Positions 24,401-35,169 are shown, counted from the first letter of the stretch. The stretch: 37,254 bases of DNA from Oscillospiraceae bacterium (GCA_017848055.1 JAGALZ010000026.1:1-37254); one strand, 5' to 3'. Notes: generated by a model from the sequence alone, not told the origin. Numbers and translations: made by a program.

Positions 24401-24924
24401 ACATCATCGATGAAAATAACAGCTTTTCCGACGGAGATAAGGTTACCGTTTTAGCACTTGCGTCTTCAATGAAGCTTCACAGTGCTAAAAACGGCGACAG
24501 AATGTGTTTTGCTACTTTTGAGGATATGACAGGAACAGCGGAAGTAATTATTTTTCCAAGAGTTTTTTCACAATCAAAAAGCCTTATCAAGAGCAAAAGG
24601 CCGCTTGCAATCGAAGGACACATTTCTCTTAAAGATGACGAAGAACCCAAGATTATCGCTGACAACATAATTTCTGCAGAGAACTATGTCAAAGCCTGCT
24701 TCAATAAAACTTTGTATCTAAGACTTGACAGCAGGGAAGATGAAGCTTTGGAACGGGTAAAGACTCTGGTTTGTTCCGCATCGGGCGATACGAAGCTGAG
24801 ATTTTACTTTTCTGACCTAAAAAAGAGCGTCGCTCTTAAAGATTGTCCGTCTATAGCTTGCTCGGAAAATCTGCTTGAAAAGCTCAGCGATATAATCGGA
24901 AAAGAGAATGTTGCTTTTAAGTAG
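21466..24924 (+). CDS. dnaE: DNA polymerase III alpha subunit, DnaE
   Basis: This 1152-aa replicative polymerase has an N-terminal PHP domain (HLHVHTEYSLLDGA, ITDHGNMYGAIEFY). The palm domain includes GLGRGSGAGSLCAYC and the catalytic aspartates in MPDFDIDF (about residue 400). Fingers and beta-binding regions follow (SLYRPGPMDSIGTY, YQEQVMQI, NKSHAAAYATISYQTAYLK), then a tandem HhH segment. A C-terminal OB-fold begins VTVLALASSMKLHSAKNGD (about 990). Clostridia usually also have PolC; DnaE would extend primers or aid lagging-strand synthesis, but PolC is not in view. It follows whiA after 14 bp, and I see no strong terminator after it. Confidence 0.95.
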   Translation: MTDFVHLHVHTEYSLLDGACRISELVSHVKKLGQSAIAITDHGNMYGAIEFYNACLKEGVKPIIGCEVYVAPRSRFDKINKLDTSPYHLVLLCKNMQGYKNLIKLVSAGYIEGFYSRPRIDLELLKEHSEGLVCLSACLAGEIPRKLLNGDFEGAKETALTYKSIFEENCYFIEIQNHDIPEQKQILPLLYRLSRETGIGLVATNDAHYIAKEDAYMQQVLVCISTKTTLSDPKALEFPTDEFYIKSGDEMASLFSMYPEAIQNTVRIADMCNIEFEFGKIKLPRFTLEGVSDNKAFFRELCEKGLCKHYGKDNTVARERLEYELSVIEKMGYVDYFLIVWDFTNYARRNDIPVGLGRGSGAGSLCAYCVGITGIDPLKYDLLFERFLNPERVSMPDFDIDFCIVGRQNVIDYVKRRYGSEYVAQIATFNTMAARGAVRDAARAMNLPYQLADDVAKRIPKMLDISLKQSLVVSPELKEIYNSDERAKQLVDTAMKIEGMPKSVGTHAAGIVITKDPVDSYVPLFSRDGQISTQFTMTVLESMGLLKFDFLGLRNLTVIHNCEQEIRKTIPSFDINKIPLDDRDVFNMLSKGDTDGVFQFESAGMTSTIVKLRPEKIEDLIAIISLYRPGPMDSIGTYISNKHNPAGIKYKHPLLKPILEVTYGCIVYQEQVMQIFRSLAGYSYGRADIVRRAMAKKKAKVLEAERNAFIYGDKNPDGSVNCVGCVANGISADIANELFDDMSSFASYAFNKSHAAAYATISYQTAYLKCHHYSAYMAALMSSVIGDGGEKLSAYCASARKNGVKILSVDINKSQLGFVTENGDIRFGMLAVKTLGNGIITEIIKEREQRGDFVSLTDFCFRMKPEQINIRAVDALIRCGAFDSLKQSNRKQMVHNFEHLLKDAGEQSRNNLSGQLDLFGMMNQDEKSKVNDEFGFEPEFSSDELLEMEKEALGIYFSGHPLESYLAVATASKVTNICDIIDENNSFSDGDKVTVLALASSMKLHSAKNGDRMCFATFEDMTGTAEVIIFPRVFSQSKSLIKSKRPLAIEGHISLKDDEEPKIIADNIISAENYVKACFNKTLYLRLDSREDEALERVKTLVCSASGDTKLRFYFSDLKKSVALKDCPSIACSENLLEKLSDIIGKENVAFK

Positions 24925-24975
24925 ATGCAACACTTTGGTTAACAGATATAACAACTGTATAAACATTTTGTTAAT

Positions 24976-24991
24976 AAACTATTGATAGTTT
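24976..24991. repeat. Short palindrome upstream of the degV promoter
   Basis: AAACTAT and ATAGTTT flank two bases, giving a near-perfect palindrome of 16 bp that ends 5 bp upstream of the degV -35 box. The position suits an activator or repressor site, but AT-rich sequence makes chance palindromes common. Confidence 0.3.
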
Positions 24992-24996
24992 CTCGC

Positions 24997-25024
24997 TTGA
25001 AATTTCCTATATTTGGCATATAAT
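24997..25024 (+). promoter_or_regulatory. degV promoter
   Basis: TTGAAA (24997-25002), 16-bp spacer, TATAAT (25019-25024). The start codon is 33 bases further on. Confidence 0.75.
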
Positions 25025-25057
25025 TGTATTAATTGCTAGTATAGGAGAATATTGAAT

Positions 25058-25903
25058 ATGGAAAAGATTAAAGTATTCTGTGATTCCACAGCAGATTTAA
25101 GCGCTGAAATTTATGAAAAATATGATATCAAAGTTGTTCCGCTTCATGTTACAATCGGTGACGATGAATATACAGATACTGTTGATATCGATGGCGAAAA
25201 GCTTATAAAGCTTTCTTCGGAGAAGGATGTTCTTCCGAAGACATCTGCTGTTCCTATCGTTACTTATATTGAATTATTCAAGCCATATGTAGATGATGGA
25301 TATACTGTTATCCATATAAGTCTTAGCAGCAAGCTCAGCTCTTGCTTTCAGAATGCTACTCTGGCCGCTGCTGAGGTCGGAAATGCCTATGCAGTAGATA
25401 GCTATAATCTTTCAACCGGTACTGGACACCTTGCTATTTCAGCTGTTGAGCTTGCAAGAGAAGGAAAGTCCGCAGAGGAGATTGTATCTGCACTCAATGA
25501 AATGAAAACCCGACTTGATGTAAGCTTTGTTATCAATAAGCTTGATAATCTTCGCAAGGGTGGAAGGTGTTCTGCGCTTGCCGCTCTCGGCGCCAATCTG
25601 TTAAACCTCAAGCCTTGTATAGAGGTTAAGGAAGGCGCAATGGGTGTCGGAAAGAAATTCAGAGGTAACCTTAATAAGGTATTGCCTCAGTATATTGCAG
25701 CAAAGCTTGCAGACCGTGATGATGTTCAGCTTAACAGAATCTTTGTAACTCATTCTCCGATGGACAGAGAGCTTGTGGAGCTTGCAATAAATGAGGTCAA
25801 GAAGCTCCAGCCGTTTGTTGAAGTTATTGAAACAAATGCAGGCGCAACTATCTGCACACACTGTGGTGCAGGTACGCTTGGTGTGCTTTTCTTTAAGAAA
25901 TAA
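25058..25903 (+). CDS. DegV/FakB-family fatty-acid-binding protein
   Basis: This 281-aa protein begins KVFCDSTADLSAEIYEKY, the DegV signature. It continues with VPLHVTIGDDEYTD, LPKTSAVP and HISLSSKLSSCFQNA (lipid carboxylate-binding serine/threonine loop), and ends THCGAGTLGVLFF. FakB-type members present fatty acids to the kinase FakA for phosphorylation and entry into phospholipid synthesis. The ATG at 25058 is preferred over a TTG at 25052 because of spacing from AGGAG. It is a single-gene unit with its own promoter and terminator. A FakA-like partial domain is encoded at 9796-10047; full FakA is not in the window. Confidence 0.9.
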   Translation: MEKIKVFCDSTADLSAEIYEKYDIKVVPLHVTIGDDEYTDTVDIDGEKLIKLSSEKDVLPKTSAVPIVTYIELFKPYVDDGYTVIHISLSSKLSSCFQNATLAAAEVGNAYAVDSYNLSTGTGHLAISAVELAREGKSAEEIVSALNEMKTRLDVSFVINKLDNLRKGGRCSALAALGANLLNLKPCIEVKEGAMGVGKKFRGNLNKVLPQYIAAKLADRDDVQLNRIFVTHSPMDRELVELAINEVKKLQPFVEVIETNAGATICTHCGAGTLGVLFFKK

Positions 25904-25911
25904 TAAATAAG

Positions 25912-25943
25912 AATTCCGTATCCGTCGATACGGAATTTTTTTT
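25912..25943 (+). terminator. degV terminator
   Basis: AATTCCGTATC (25912-25922) pairs with GATACGGAATT (25927-25937), followed by a run of T's. Confidence 0.9.
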
Positions 25944-25964
25944 GATACTATGTAGTAATTTTCG

Positions 25965-25993
25965 TTGACTTTTTAGAGAAAATATAGTATACT
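25965..25993 (+). promoter_or_regulatory. ATP synthase operon promoter
   Basis: TTGACT (25965-25970), 17-bp spacer, TATACT (25988-25993), giving a leader of about 70 bases before atpI. Confidence 0.8.
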
Positions 25994-26071
25994 GAATCTA
26001 TGTTTTAGTTATAAAGCTTTATTGGATATTAAGTTGGTAATATACTTTGTATTTAACCGGTGATTTGTTTG

Positions 26072-26480
26072 ATGAAGAACCTGAAAAAGTACCTGTCTTC
26101 TATAAGAAACTCTCCAATGTATTCGGAACTTGTATTTATTCTGAAGTGGAGTGCTTTTGCAAGCTTAATTGCTTTTTTTATATCGATTCTATGGAGCTTT
26201 GATATAACAATGCTTTTTGGACTAATGGCAGGATATGCGTATCTTGTTTTCAGCTATACTTATCTGGCAGGCTCAATTTGTGCCGCTGTTGGTACTTCTG
26301 ATAAATCAAAAGCCAAAAAGCAGATGTTCGGCAGTTATATGCTTAGATATATCGGACTTTTTCTTCTATGCTGGTTAGCTTTTGAATTAAAGATAATTAA
26401 TGTTGTGGGAATTCTTCTTCCACAGCTTTTCCCTAAAATAACAATCTGGATTCACCAGATTATAAAGAGAGGTAATGGTA

Positions 26481-26494
<14 letters not shown>
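26072..26494 (+). CDS. atpI: ATP synthase subunit I (AtpI-like)
   Basis: This 140-aa protein has four predicted membrane helices (around residues 25-40, 46-66, 90-108 and 112-125 by hydrophobicity) and heads the atp operon, the place of atpI. Sequence conservation of this family is low, so position carries much of the assignment. AtpI assists c-ring assembly and may aid Na+/Mg2+ supply. The ATG at 26072 is chosen over GTG at 26060 because GGTGA lies about 8 bases upstream of it. Its end overlaps the atpB start by 14 bases. Confidence 0.75.
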
Positions 26495-27478
<984 letters not shown>

Positions 27479-27498
27479 TAGAAGCGAGGTATATATTG

Positions 27499-28014
27499 AT
27501 GCCATACGCTAAAGTAACCGACTTTATCAGCATTGACCCTACAACGATAATTGCAACGCTGATAAACTTATTGATTTTATTTCTGATATTCAGACTGGTT
27601 CTTTTCAAGCGTGTTAACAAGGTAATCGAAGACAGACAAAAGGATATTGCAGATTCATATGAAGAAGCAGACGAAACAAAGCGTCGTGCAGCCGTGCTCG
27701 AAGCAGAGTACAACGAGAAGCTTGTTTCTGCAAAGGAAGAATCCGCAAATATCATTAGAGAAAGCACAAAAAGAGCCCAGGCTAGAGGCGACCAGATTAT
27801 CGACGAAGCCAAGACTGAGGCTCAGAACATTATCACAACAGCCCATAATGAAGCTGAACGTGAGAAGAAGCGTGCTGTAAACTCTGTCAAGAACGAAATT
27901 ACCGACATCGCATTCAGCGTTGCTCAGACACTTGTTGAAAAGGAAATTACAAAAGAGGATAACGAAAGACTTATTGACGCTTTCATCGACAGTGTAGGTG
28001 AAGACAATGACTGA
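27499..28014 (+). CDS. atpF: F1Fo ATP synthase subunit b
   Basis: This 171-aa protein has one N-terminal membrane helix (about 16-36, TIIATLINLLILFLIFRLVL) and then a long charged coiled coil typical of the peripheral stalk. It ends in a segment (AFSVAQTLVEKEITKEDNERLIDAF in part) that contacts delta. The ATG at 27499 follows GAGG; the in-frame TTG one codon earlier is less likely. It overlaps atpH by 8 bases. Confidence 0.92.
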   Translation: MPYAKVTDFISIDPTTIIATLINLLILFLIFRLVLFKRVNKVIEDRQKDIADSYEEADETKRRAAVLEAEYNEKLVSAKEESANIIRESTKRAQARGDQIIDEAKTEAQNIITTAHNEAEREKKRAVNSVKNEITDIAFSVAQTLVEKEITKEDNERLIDAFIDSVGEDND

Positions 28015-28552
28015 GCAGTATGTTAAAAACTATGCTCTGGCACTGTATTCACTGTGTCAGGAAGAGGGAATATCTCTTTCAGATACCTATGAAGAGCTTA
28101 AATTAGCTGACAAGGTATTTTCCGAGAATAATGAGTTTATCGTTTTGTTGAGTCTGCCTACGATAACTAAAGATGAGAAGAAGGCTATGCTCTTAGATTG
28201 CTTTGAGGGGAAGCTTTCCGGCATCGTGTATGATTTTATCTGTGTTATGACTGAAAATAATGCAATAATGTCCTTCTCAGATGTCTTTCTGTCTTTTAAG
28301 AAGCTATACTTCGAAGAAAGCAGAATCGTAGAGGTTGAGGTTATTACTACCCAGCAGCTTTCGGACGGACTTTACACAAAACTCAAATCAGCCCTTGAAA
28401 AGAAGCTGTCTAAAAGTGTTATACTTGATACAAAAATTGACACTTCAATTCTTGGCGGAATTGTAATTAACTATGACAATAAGCAGCTTGATGCAAGTCT
28501 TAAAGCCAAACTTGCTGATATTAAGAAAAGTATTGATTGCACAATCGCATAG
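28007..28552 (+). CDS. atpH: F1Fo ATP synthase subunit delta
   Basis: This 181-aa OSCP-like protein links F1 to the b stalk. It begins [17 protein letters not shown], the typical helical domain start, and ends [30 protein letters not shown] in part ([13 protein letters not shown]), the conserved delta signature. The ATG at 28007 with AGGTGA upstream is chosen; a GTG at 27998 also exists. Confidence 0.92.
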   Translation: MTEQYVKNYALALYSLCQEEGISLSDTYEELKLADKVFSENNEFIVLLSLPTITKDEKKAMLLDCFEGKLSGIVYDFICVMTENNAIMSFSDVFLSFKKLYFEESRIVEVEVITTQQLSDGLYTKLKSALEKKLSKSVILDTKIDTSILGGIVINYDNKQLDASLKAKLADIKKSIDCTIA

Positions 28553-28569
28553 GGAAAGGTAAGATTATT

Positions 28570-30084
28570 ATGAATTTGAGACCTGATGATATTACCGATA
28601 TCATAAAGCATCAAATAAAGAATTATCGGTCAAAGCTTGAGCTTTCCGATATAGGTACGGTTGTTACTGTAGGTGACGGAATTTCCAAAATCCACGGTCT
28701 TGATAACTGTATGAGCGGAGAGCTTCTGGAGTTTGATTGCGGTGTTTCAGGAATGGCACTCAACCTTGAAACAAATTTTGTAGGTGCTGTATTGCTCGGC
28801 TCCGACGAAGATATCAAGGAAGGCACACAGGTTAAGAGAACTGGCAAGATTGTATCTGTTCCGGTAGGTGACGAGCTTCTCGGCAGAGTAGTAAATGCTC
28901 TCGGTCAGCCTATCGACGGAAAAGGACCTGTTCTTACAACCGAAACCCGTCCTATCGAAACACCTGCTTTTGGTGTTATCACAAGAAAATCTGTAAGCAA
29001 GCCTTTACAGACCGGAATCAAGGCTATCGATTCTATGATTCCTATCGGAAGAGGTCAGAGAGAACTTATTATCGGAGACAGACAGACGGGTAAAACCGCT
29101 ATCGCTCTCGACACTATCATAAATCAGAAGGGTAAGGACGTTATCTGTATCTATGTTGCTATTGGTCAGAAGCGTTCTACCGTTGCAAACGTAGTTGAAA
29201 CGCTTGAAAAGGCGGGTGCTATGGACTACACAATCGTTGTTGCGGCTACAGCATCAGAGCTTGCTCCGCTTCAGTATATCGCTCCTTATTCGGGTTGTGC
29301 TATGGGTGAGCATTTTATGCTTAAGGGTAAGGACGTCCTCTGCGTTTATGATGACCTCTCAAAGCACGCTGTTGCGTACAGAACAATGTCACTGCTTCTC
29401 CAGCGTCCAACGGGACGTGAAGCATATCCGGGCGACGTTTTCTATCTGCATTCAAGACTCCTTGAAAGAGCTTGCAGCTTAAACGAGAATTACGGCGGTG
29501 GTACACTTACCGCACTGCCGATTATTGAAACACAGGCAGGCGACGTTTCTGCGTATATCCCGACAAACGTAATTTCTATTACTGACGGACAGATATTCCT
29601 CGAAACTGAGCTCTTCTATTCGGGTATTAGACCTGCTGTAAACCCTGGTATTTCTGTATCACGAGTTGGCGGTGCAGCACAGATTAAGGCAATGAAGAAG
29701 GTATCCGGCTCACTTAAGCTTCTCTATTCTCAGTACAGAGAGCTTCAGTCGTTCTCTCAGTTCGGTTCTGACCTTGATAAGGATACAAAGGACAGACTCT
29801 CGCAGGGTGAACGTATCGTAGAAGTTTTAAAGCAGGGAAGAAATGCTCCTCTGCGTGTCGAACAGCAGGTTGTTATTATCTATGCCGTAGTAAATAATTA
29901 TCTTGCGGATATCGCTGTTTCAGACATTCAGGAGTATCAGAATCAGCTGTTTGAATATGTAGAAACAACATATCCTGAAATCTATCAGTCAATTCTTGAT
30001 ACAAAGGATTTGACAAAGGAAAATGAAGAAAAAATCAAGCAGGTTATAACTGAGTTTTCTTCGAAATTTGTTAGTACAAAGTAA
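28570..30084 (+). CDS. atpA: F1Fo ATP synthase subunit alpha
   Basis: This 504-aa non-catalytic nucleotide-binding subunit has P-loop [26 protein letters not shown] and the alpha signature [14 protein letters not shown]. The ATG at 28570 follows AAAGGT; an in-frame ATG at 28537 overlaps atpH and is unlikely. The length agrees with the family. Confidence 0.96.
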   Translation: MNLRPDDITDIIKHQIKNYRSKLELSDIGTVVTVGDGISKIHGLDNCMSGELLEFDCGVSGMALNLETNFVGAVLLGSDEDIKEGTQVKRTGKIVSVPVGDELLGRVVNALGQPIDGKGPVLTTETRPIETPAFGVITRKSVSKPLQTGIKAIDSMIPIGRGQRELIIGDRQTGKTAIALDTIINQKGKDVICIYVAIGQKRSTVANVVETLEKAGAMDYTIVVAATASELAPLQYIAPYSGCAMGEHFMLKGKDVLCVYDDLSKHAVAYRTMSLLLQRPTGREAYPGDVFYLHSRLLERACSLNENYGGGTLTALPIIETQAGDVSAYIPTNVISITDGQIFLETELFYSGIRPAVNPGISVSRVGGAAQIKAMKKVSGSLKLLYSQYRELQSFSQFGSDLDKDTKDRLSQGERIVEVLKQGRNAPLRVEQQVVIIYAVVNNYLADIAVSDIQEYQNQLFEYVETTYPEIYQSILDTKDLTKENEEKIKQVITEFSSKFVSTK

Positions 30085-30096
30085 GGAGCTAGGTTT

Positions 30097-30960
30097 ATGG
30101 CAACAGCTAATATGAAAGCTGTAAAACGCAGAATTAAAAGCGTTGAAAGCACTAAGCAAATAACAAAAGCTATGGAGCTTGTTGCCTCATCAAAGCTCCG
30201 TAAGGCGAAAGAACGTGCAGAGGCAGCACAGCCGTATTTCCATACTCTTTATGAAACCATGTGCGATATATCTTCTGATAAGCTTATGCAGTCGATGTTT
30301 GTGTCAAAGCAGTTGCGTAAAGTCAGCTTGCTTATTATAATAGCAGGTGACAGAGGATTAGCTGGTGGGTTTAATCACAACGTGCTTAAACTTGCTGAGT
30401 CAAGAGCCCGTGAGATTGAAGCTGACGGCAGAGAAGTAAAGATTCTTGCTATCGGCAAAAAATCGATTGAGTATTTTGAGAAGAGAAACTACAATGTGGT
30501 AAAGAAGTATTTCGGAATTTTCGACAGTACTCCTCAGGAGGTGCTTGCTGAAATTTCTCAGTATATTATCAGCCAGATGAAAATGCAGGAAATCGGCAGC
30601 GTCGAGCTTGTCTATACGACATTTGTATCTACGTTGACACAAGAACCTATGCATGTTAATGTAATTCCTATCGAAACTGTTCCTAAGGGAAACGGCCCTC
30701 ACGGTGTTACAATTTATGAGCCTTCACCTGAGGAGCTGTTTGACGGTCTTGTGCCGCTGTATTTAAGCGGTATGGTGTACAGTGCAATTGTTGATTCGTA
30801 TGCATCTGAGCTTGCTGCAAGACGCAATGCTATGGAGAATGCAACAGATAATGCTGACGAGATGATAAGTACTTTGTCATTACAGTATAACCGTGCAAGA
30901 CAAGCACAGATTACTCAGGAGCTTACTGAAATTGTTTCAGGCTCGATGAGAGGAAAATAA
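30097..30960 (+). CDS. atpG: F1Fo ATP synthase subunit gamma
   Basis: This 287-aa rotor shaft protein has the conserved N-terminal coil (RRIKSVESTKQITKAMELVA) and ITSDRGLAGGFN-like ITAGDRGLAGGFNHNV region (sequence here IIAGDRGLAGGFN). The C-terminal coil is ARRNAMENATDNADEM. The length fits the family. AAGGAGC precedes the ATG. Confidence 0.95.
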   Translation: MATANMKAVKRRIKSVESTKQITKAMELVASSKLRKAKERAEAAQPYFHTLYETMCDISSDKLMQSMFVSKQLRKVSLLIIIAGDRGLAGGFNHNVLKLAESRAREIEADGREVKILAIGKKSIEYFEKRNYNVVKKYFGIFDSTPQEVLAEISQYIISQMKMQEIGSVELVYTTFVSTLTQEPMHVNVIPIETVPKGNGPHGVTIYEPSPEELFDGLVPLYLSGMVYSAIVDSYASELAARRNAMENATDNADEMISTLSLQYNRARQAQITQELTEIVSGSMRGK

Positions 30961-30988
30961 ACTAATCCATACACAGAAGGGTGGATAA

Positions 30989-32398
<1,410 letters not shown>

Positions 32399-32404
32399 CT
32401 ATCT

Positions 32405-32659
32405 ATGAAAAGCTATACTTTCAGAATTTCTTCACCTGTTCATACGGTGTCGATAGATAATGTGGTCAAGGCTATAGTCAGAACTACAGCAGGAGATATA
32501 GGTATCCTCGCAGGTCACGTTCCGTATTCTTCTGTAGTTAAGCAGGGGACTGTAAAGCTTACTCTCGAGGATAATACCGTGAAAGAATACAGTGTTTCAG
32601 ACGGGATTATTAAAGTCGCTGATAACATTGTAACGGTACTTACTCAAACAATCGATTGA
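32405..32659 (+). CDS. atpC: F1Fo ATP synthase subunit epsilon, short form
   Basis: This 84-aa protein has only the N-terminal beta-sandwich of epsilon: FRISSPVHTVSIDNVVKAIV, GDIGILAGHVPYSSVVKQGTV in part, and SVSDGIIKVADNIVTVLTQT. The usual subunit is about 130-140 aa, with two C-terminal helices that can inhibit ATP hydrolysis. Here the stop is followed within 6 bp by the operon terminator, so the helices are absent rather than frameshifted. It begins 6 bp after atpD. Confidence 0.9.
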   Translation: MKSYTFRISSPVHTVSIDNVVKAIVRTTAGDIGILAGHVPYSSVVKQGTVKLTLEDNTVKEYSVSDGIIKVADNIVTVLTQTID

Positions 32660-32664
32660 TTATG

Positions 32665-32693
32665 AAGAGCTGTCAAAAATGACAGCTCTTTTT
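32665..32693 (+). terminator. ATP synthase operon terminator
   Basis: AAGAGCTGTCA (32665-32675) pairs with TGACAGCTCTT (32680-32690), followed by T's. Confidence 0.9.
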
Positions 32694-32761
32694 GTTGTTG
32701 TTTATCACAAAAAGTTAATATTTGAATTTAAAAATTTGTCTAAAAAAATCCAGAAATATAC

Positions 32762-32790
32762 TTGTAAAATTAAACGTTTTAGTGTATAAT
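32762..32790 (+). promoter_or_regulatory. Promoter of the Na+ decarboxylase gamma/beta genes
   Basis: TTGTAA (32762-32767), 17-bp spacer, TATAAT (32785-32790). It makes the decarboxylase pair a separate unit from the atp operon. Confidence 0.75.
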
Positions 32791-32826
32791 TAAGACATAT
32801 ATTGTACTTAAGGAGCGTGCAAATTT

Positions 32827-33246
32827 ATGTGCGATTTTATAACCCCGGTACTGTTCGCTGATACCCCCGATATGTCGGTTTCGTATGTAGCTGCAGTAGT
32901 AGTTACAGGTCTCGTAGTTGTATTTCTGGCACTCCTTCTTCTCATCGGATTTTTTACCCTTCTCGGATTGGTGTTCGGTGAAAAGAAAAAGAAGGCTAAG
33001 AAGGTCGAAGAAGTAGCCGCTCCGGTTGTAGCTGAGACAAAGGTCGAAATGACTGTTGCTCAGGAAGCGCCGGTTATTGAAGACGGAATTGAGGAAGAGG
33101 TTGTTGCAGTAATTACTGCTGCAATAGCTGCGATGGCTGCTCAGTCAGGCAAGAAGATGAAGCTTGTCGGAATTAAGACAACTTCGAGAAATGTTCGACC
33201 TGCGTGGGCTCAGGCTGGTCTTGTAGACAACACCAGACCATTTTAA
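32827..33246 (+). CDS. Na+-pumping decarboxylase gamma subunit (OadG-like)
   Basis: This 139-aa protein has one N-terminal membrane helix (about 19-50), then a basic patch (GEKKKKAKK) and an acidic, alanine-rich linker. The C-terminal NVRPAWAQAGLVDNTRPF matches the tail seen in OadG-type gamma subunits. The gamma subunit anchors the biotin carrier and transferase subunits to the beta membrane subunit. AAGGAG precedes the ATG, and the beta-subunit gene follows after 18 bp. Confidence 0.85.
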   Translation: MCDFITPVLFADTPDMSVSYVAAVVVTGLVVVFLALLLLIGFFTLLGLVFGEKKKKAKKVEEVAAPVVAETKVEMTVAQEAPVIEDGIEEEVVAVITAAIAAMAAQSGKKMKLVGIKTTSRNVRPAWAQAGLVDNTRPF

Positions 33247-33264
33247 CGAAAGGACAGACTGATA

Positions 33265-34488
33265 ATGGGTGAAATTATTGATAGATTTTTATCGACAATA
33301 GCTGACCTTGCTGAATCGTCAGGTGTGGCTCAGCTGTTAAATGATGGCGGTTGGAAGAACATAGTTATGATTTGTATCGCCCTGCTGTTTATGTATCTTG
33401 CTATCGGTAAGGGATTCGAACCGCTTCTTTTGCTCCCGATTTCCTTCGGTATGCTTCTTACAAACTTACCACTCACTGATATGTACCATCCTGAACTTTT
33501 TGATGGTTACACTGCAGCTGATGGTAACCACTATATCGACTACGGCGGAATTCTTAAAAAAGGCGGATTGCTCGACCTATTATACATTGGCGTAAAAGCC
33601 GGACTGTATCCTCCGCTGATATTCCTTGGCATTGGTGCGATGACTGACTTTGGCCCACTGATTGCAAGCCCACGAAGCTTTATTCTCGGTGCTGCCGCTC
33701 AGGCTGGCATCTTCATTACATTCGTTGGCGCAGCTGTTCTCGGCTTCAATGCTGCTGAAGCTGGCTCAATTGCTATTATTGGCGGTGCAGACGGCCCTAC
33801 AGCTATATTCGTTTCTTCACAGCTTTTAGGTCCTGACTCAAAGATTAGTACCGGTACTATCGCTCTTGCGGCTTACACCTATATGGCGCTTGTTCCGCTT
33901 ATCCAGCCACCAATAATGAGATTCCTTACTACAAAGAAGGAACGTTCGGTTGTAATGGGTCAGCTCAGAACTGTTACCAAAACAGAAAAGCTCATTTTCC
34001 CGATTGCTGTAACAATTATTATTGCACTTCTTATTCCTTCTGCTGCTTCTCTTGTTGGTATGCTGATGTTCGGTAACCTTCTCAAGGAAAGTGGTTGCTG
34101 TGACAGACTTGTAAAGACTGCACAGAATGAACTTATGAATATTATCACAATCTTCCTCGGCATTTCTGTTGGTGCTACAACAACTGCTGATAAGATTATG
34201 AACCTTGAGTTTGCAAAGGTTATTGCTCTTGGCGTAGTTGCATTCTCAATCGGTACTGCATTCGGCGTACTGTTCGGTAAGATTATGTACATCGTTACAA
34301 AGGGTAAGGTTAACCCACTTATCGGTTCTGCAGGTGTATCTGCTGTTCCTATGGCTGCACGTGTATCACAGAAGGTTGGTCAGGAAGAGAATCCTACAAA
34401 CTACCTGCTCATGCACGCTATGGGCCCTAACGTTTCCGGCGTTATCGGTTCTGCTGTTGCCGCAGGTGTACTGCTCAGTATTATCTAG
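33265..34488 (+). CDS. Na+-translocating decarboxylase beta subunit (OadB/MmdB/GcdB)
   Basis: This 407-aa membrane protein decarboxylates carboxybiotin and exports Na+. Key regions are kept: IGGADGPTAIFVSSQLL with the Na+-site aspartate D176, and GPNVSGVIGSAVAAGVLL near the C-terminus. Several hydrophobic helices lie between. It forms a unit with the gamma subunit at 32827. No carboxyltransferase alpha subunit or biotin carrier gene follows: a terminator comes 9 bp after the stop. The substrate (oxaloacetate, methylmalonyl-CoA or glutaconyl-CoA) cannot be told from beta alone. Confidence 0.93.
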   Translation: MGEIIDRFLSTIADLAESSGVAQLLNDGGWKNIVMICIALLFMYLAIGKGFEPLLLLPISFGMLLTNLPLTDMYHPELFDGYTAADGNHYIDYGGILKKGGLLDLLYIGVKAGLYPPLIFLGIGAMTDFGPLIASPRSFILGAAAQAGIFITFVGAAVLGFNAAEAGSIAIIGGADGPTAIFVSSQLLGPDSKISTGTIALAAYTYMALVPLIQPPIMRFLTTKKERSVVMGQLRTVTKTEKLIFPIAVTIIIALLIPSAASLVGMLMFGNLLKESGCCDRLVKTAQNELMNIITIFLGISVGATTTADKIMNLEFAKVIALGVVAFSIGTAFGVLFGKIMYIVTKGKVNPLIGSAGVSAVPMAARVSQKVGQEENPTNYLLMHAMGPNVSGVIGSAVAAGVLLSII

Positions 34489-34496
34489 TAAAATTT

Positions 34497-34525
34497 AAAG
34501 GTCGGATGCTTGTCCGACCTTTTTT
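34497..34525 (+). terminator. Terminator after the decarboxylase beta gene
   Basis: AAAGGTCGGA (34497-34506) pairs with TCCGACCTTT (34513-34522), followed by T's. No separate promoter is seen before the next gene, so some read-through is likely. Confidence 0.85.
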
Positions 34526-34544
34526 GTAAATTAAGGAGTCTGTT

Positions 34545-35123
34545 ATGAGTAAGTTTTTTGCTATTATCTCCAGAATGAAATATATCAACCGCTGGGGTCT
34601 TATGCGTAATACTATCAATGAAAATATCAGCGAGCATAGCCTTGAAACTGCATTTATTGCTCATCTTCTTGCTGTGCTCAGAAACAAGCGTCACGGTGGA
34701 GATGTTGATGCAGAAAGATGTGCGCTCCTCGCAATGTACCACGACGTATCAGAAATAATCACAGGTGACCTGCCAACACCTGTAAAGTACTATAATAAGA
34801 CTATAAAGGATGCTTATTCGGTAGTTGAAAAGAATGCAGAGAATCAATTGCTTTCCTACCTTCCGGATGATATCAGAGATGTCTATTCAGACCTCATAGG
34901 ACACAAGGATTCAGACAAAGAGCTTTGGACTCTGATTAAAGCTGCCGACAAAATCTCCGCACTTATTAAGTGTACTGAAGAGCTTTCTATGGGAAACAAG
35001 GATTTTGAAAAGGCTTATAATTCAACTCTCGAGTCAATAAAAGCACTAGGTGTTCCGGAAGCTGACGAATTCCTCGATGAATTTATGCCGGCTTACAGTC
35101 TGACGCTTGACGAACAAGCTTAA
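34545..35123 (+). CDS. HD-domain 5'-deoxynucleotidase, YfbR-like
   Basis: This 192-aa HD-superfamily phosphohydrolase resembles E. coli YfbR, which dephosphorylates deoxynucleoside monophosphates. Motifs are MRNTINENISEHSLE (H of HD site), MYHDVSEIITGDLPTPVKYY (HD pair and the TGD-PTP loop) and IKAADKISALIKC (final aspartate). The length matches the family. AAGGAG precedes the ATG. It is followed by a terminator shared with the convergent comEA-like gene. Confidence 0.9.
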   Translation: MSKFFAIISRMKYINRWGLMRNTINENISEHSLETAFIAHLLAVLRNKRHGGDVDAERCALLAMYHDVSEIITGDLPTPVKYYNKTIKDAYSVVEKNAENQLLSYLPDDIRDVYSDLIGHKDSDKELWTLIKAADKISALIKCTEELSMGNKDFEKAYNSTLESIKALGVPEADEFLDEFMPAYSLTLDEQA

Positions 35124-35134
35124 ACAATAAAAAT

Positions 35135-35160
35135 AAGACCGTCCTTTCAGGGCGGTCTTT
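35135..35160. terminator. Bidirectional terminator between yfbR-like and comEA-like genes
   Basis: AAGACCG (35135-35141) pairs with CGGTCTT (35153-35159), extended inward by a T-G and two C-G pairs, with T's after it on the plus strand. Confidence 0.75.
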
Positions 35161-35169
35161 CGTTATGTA

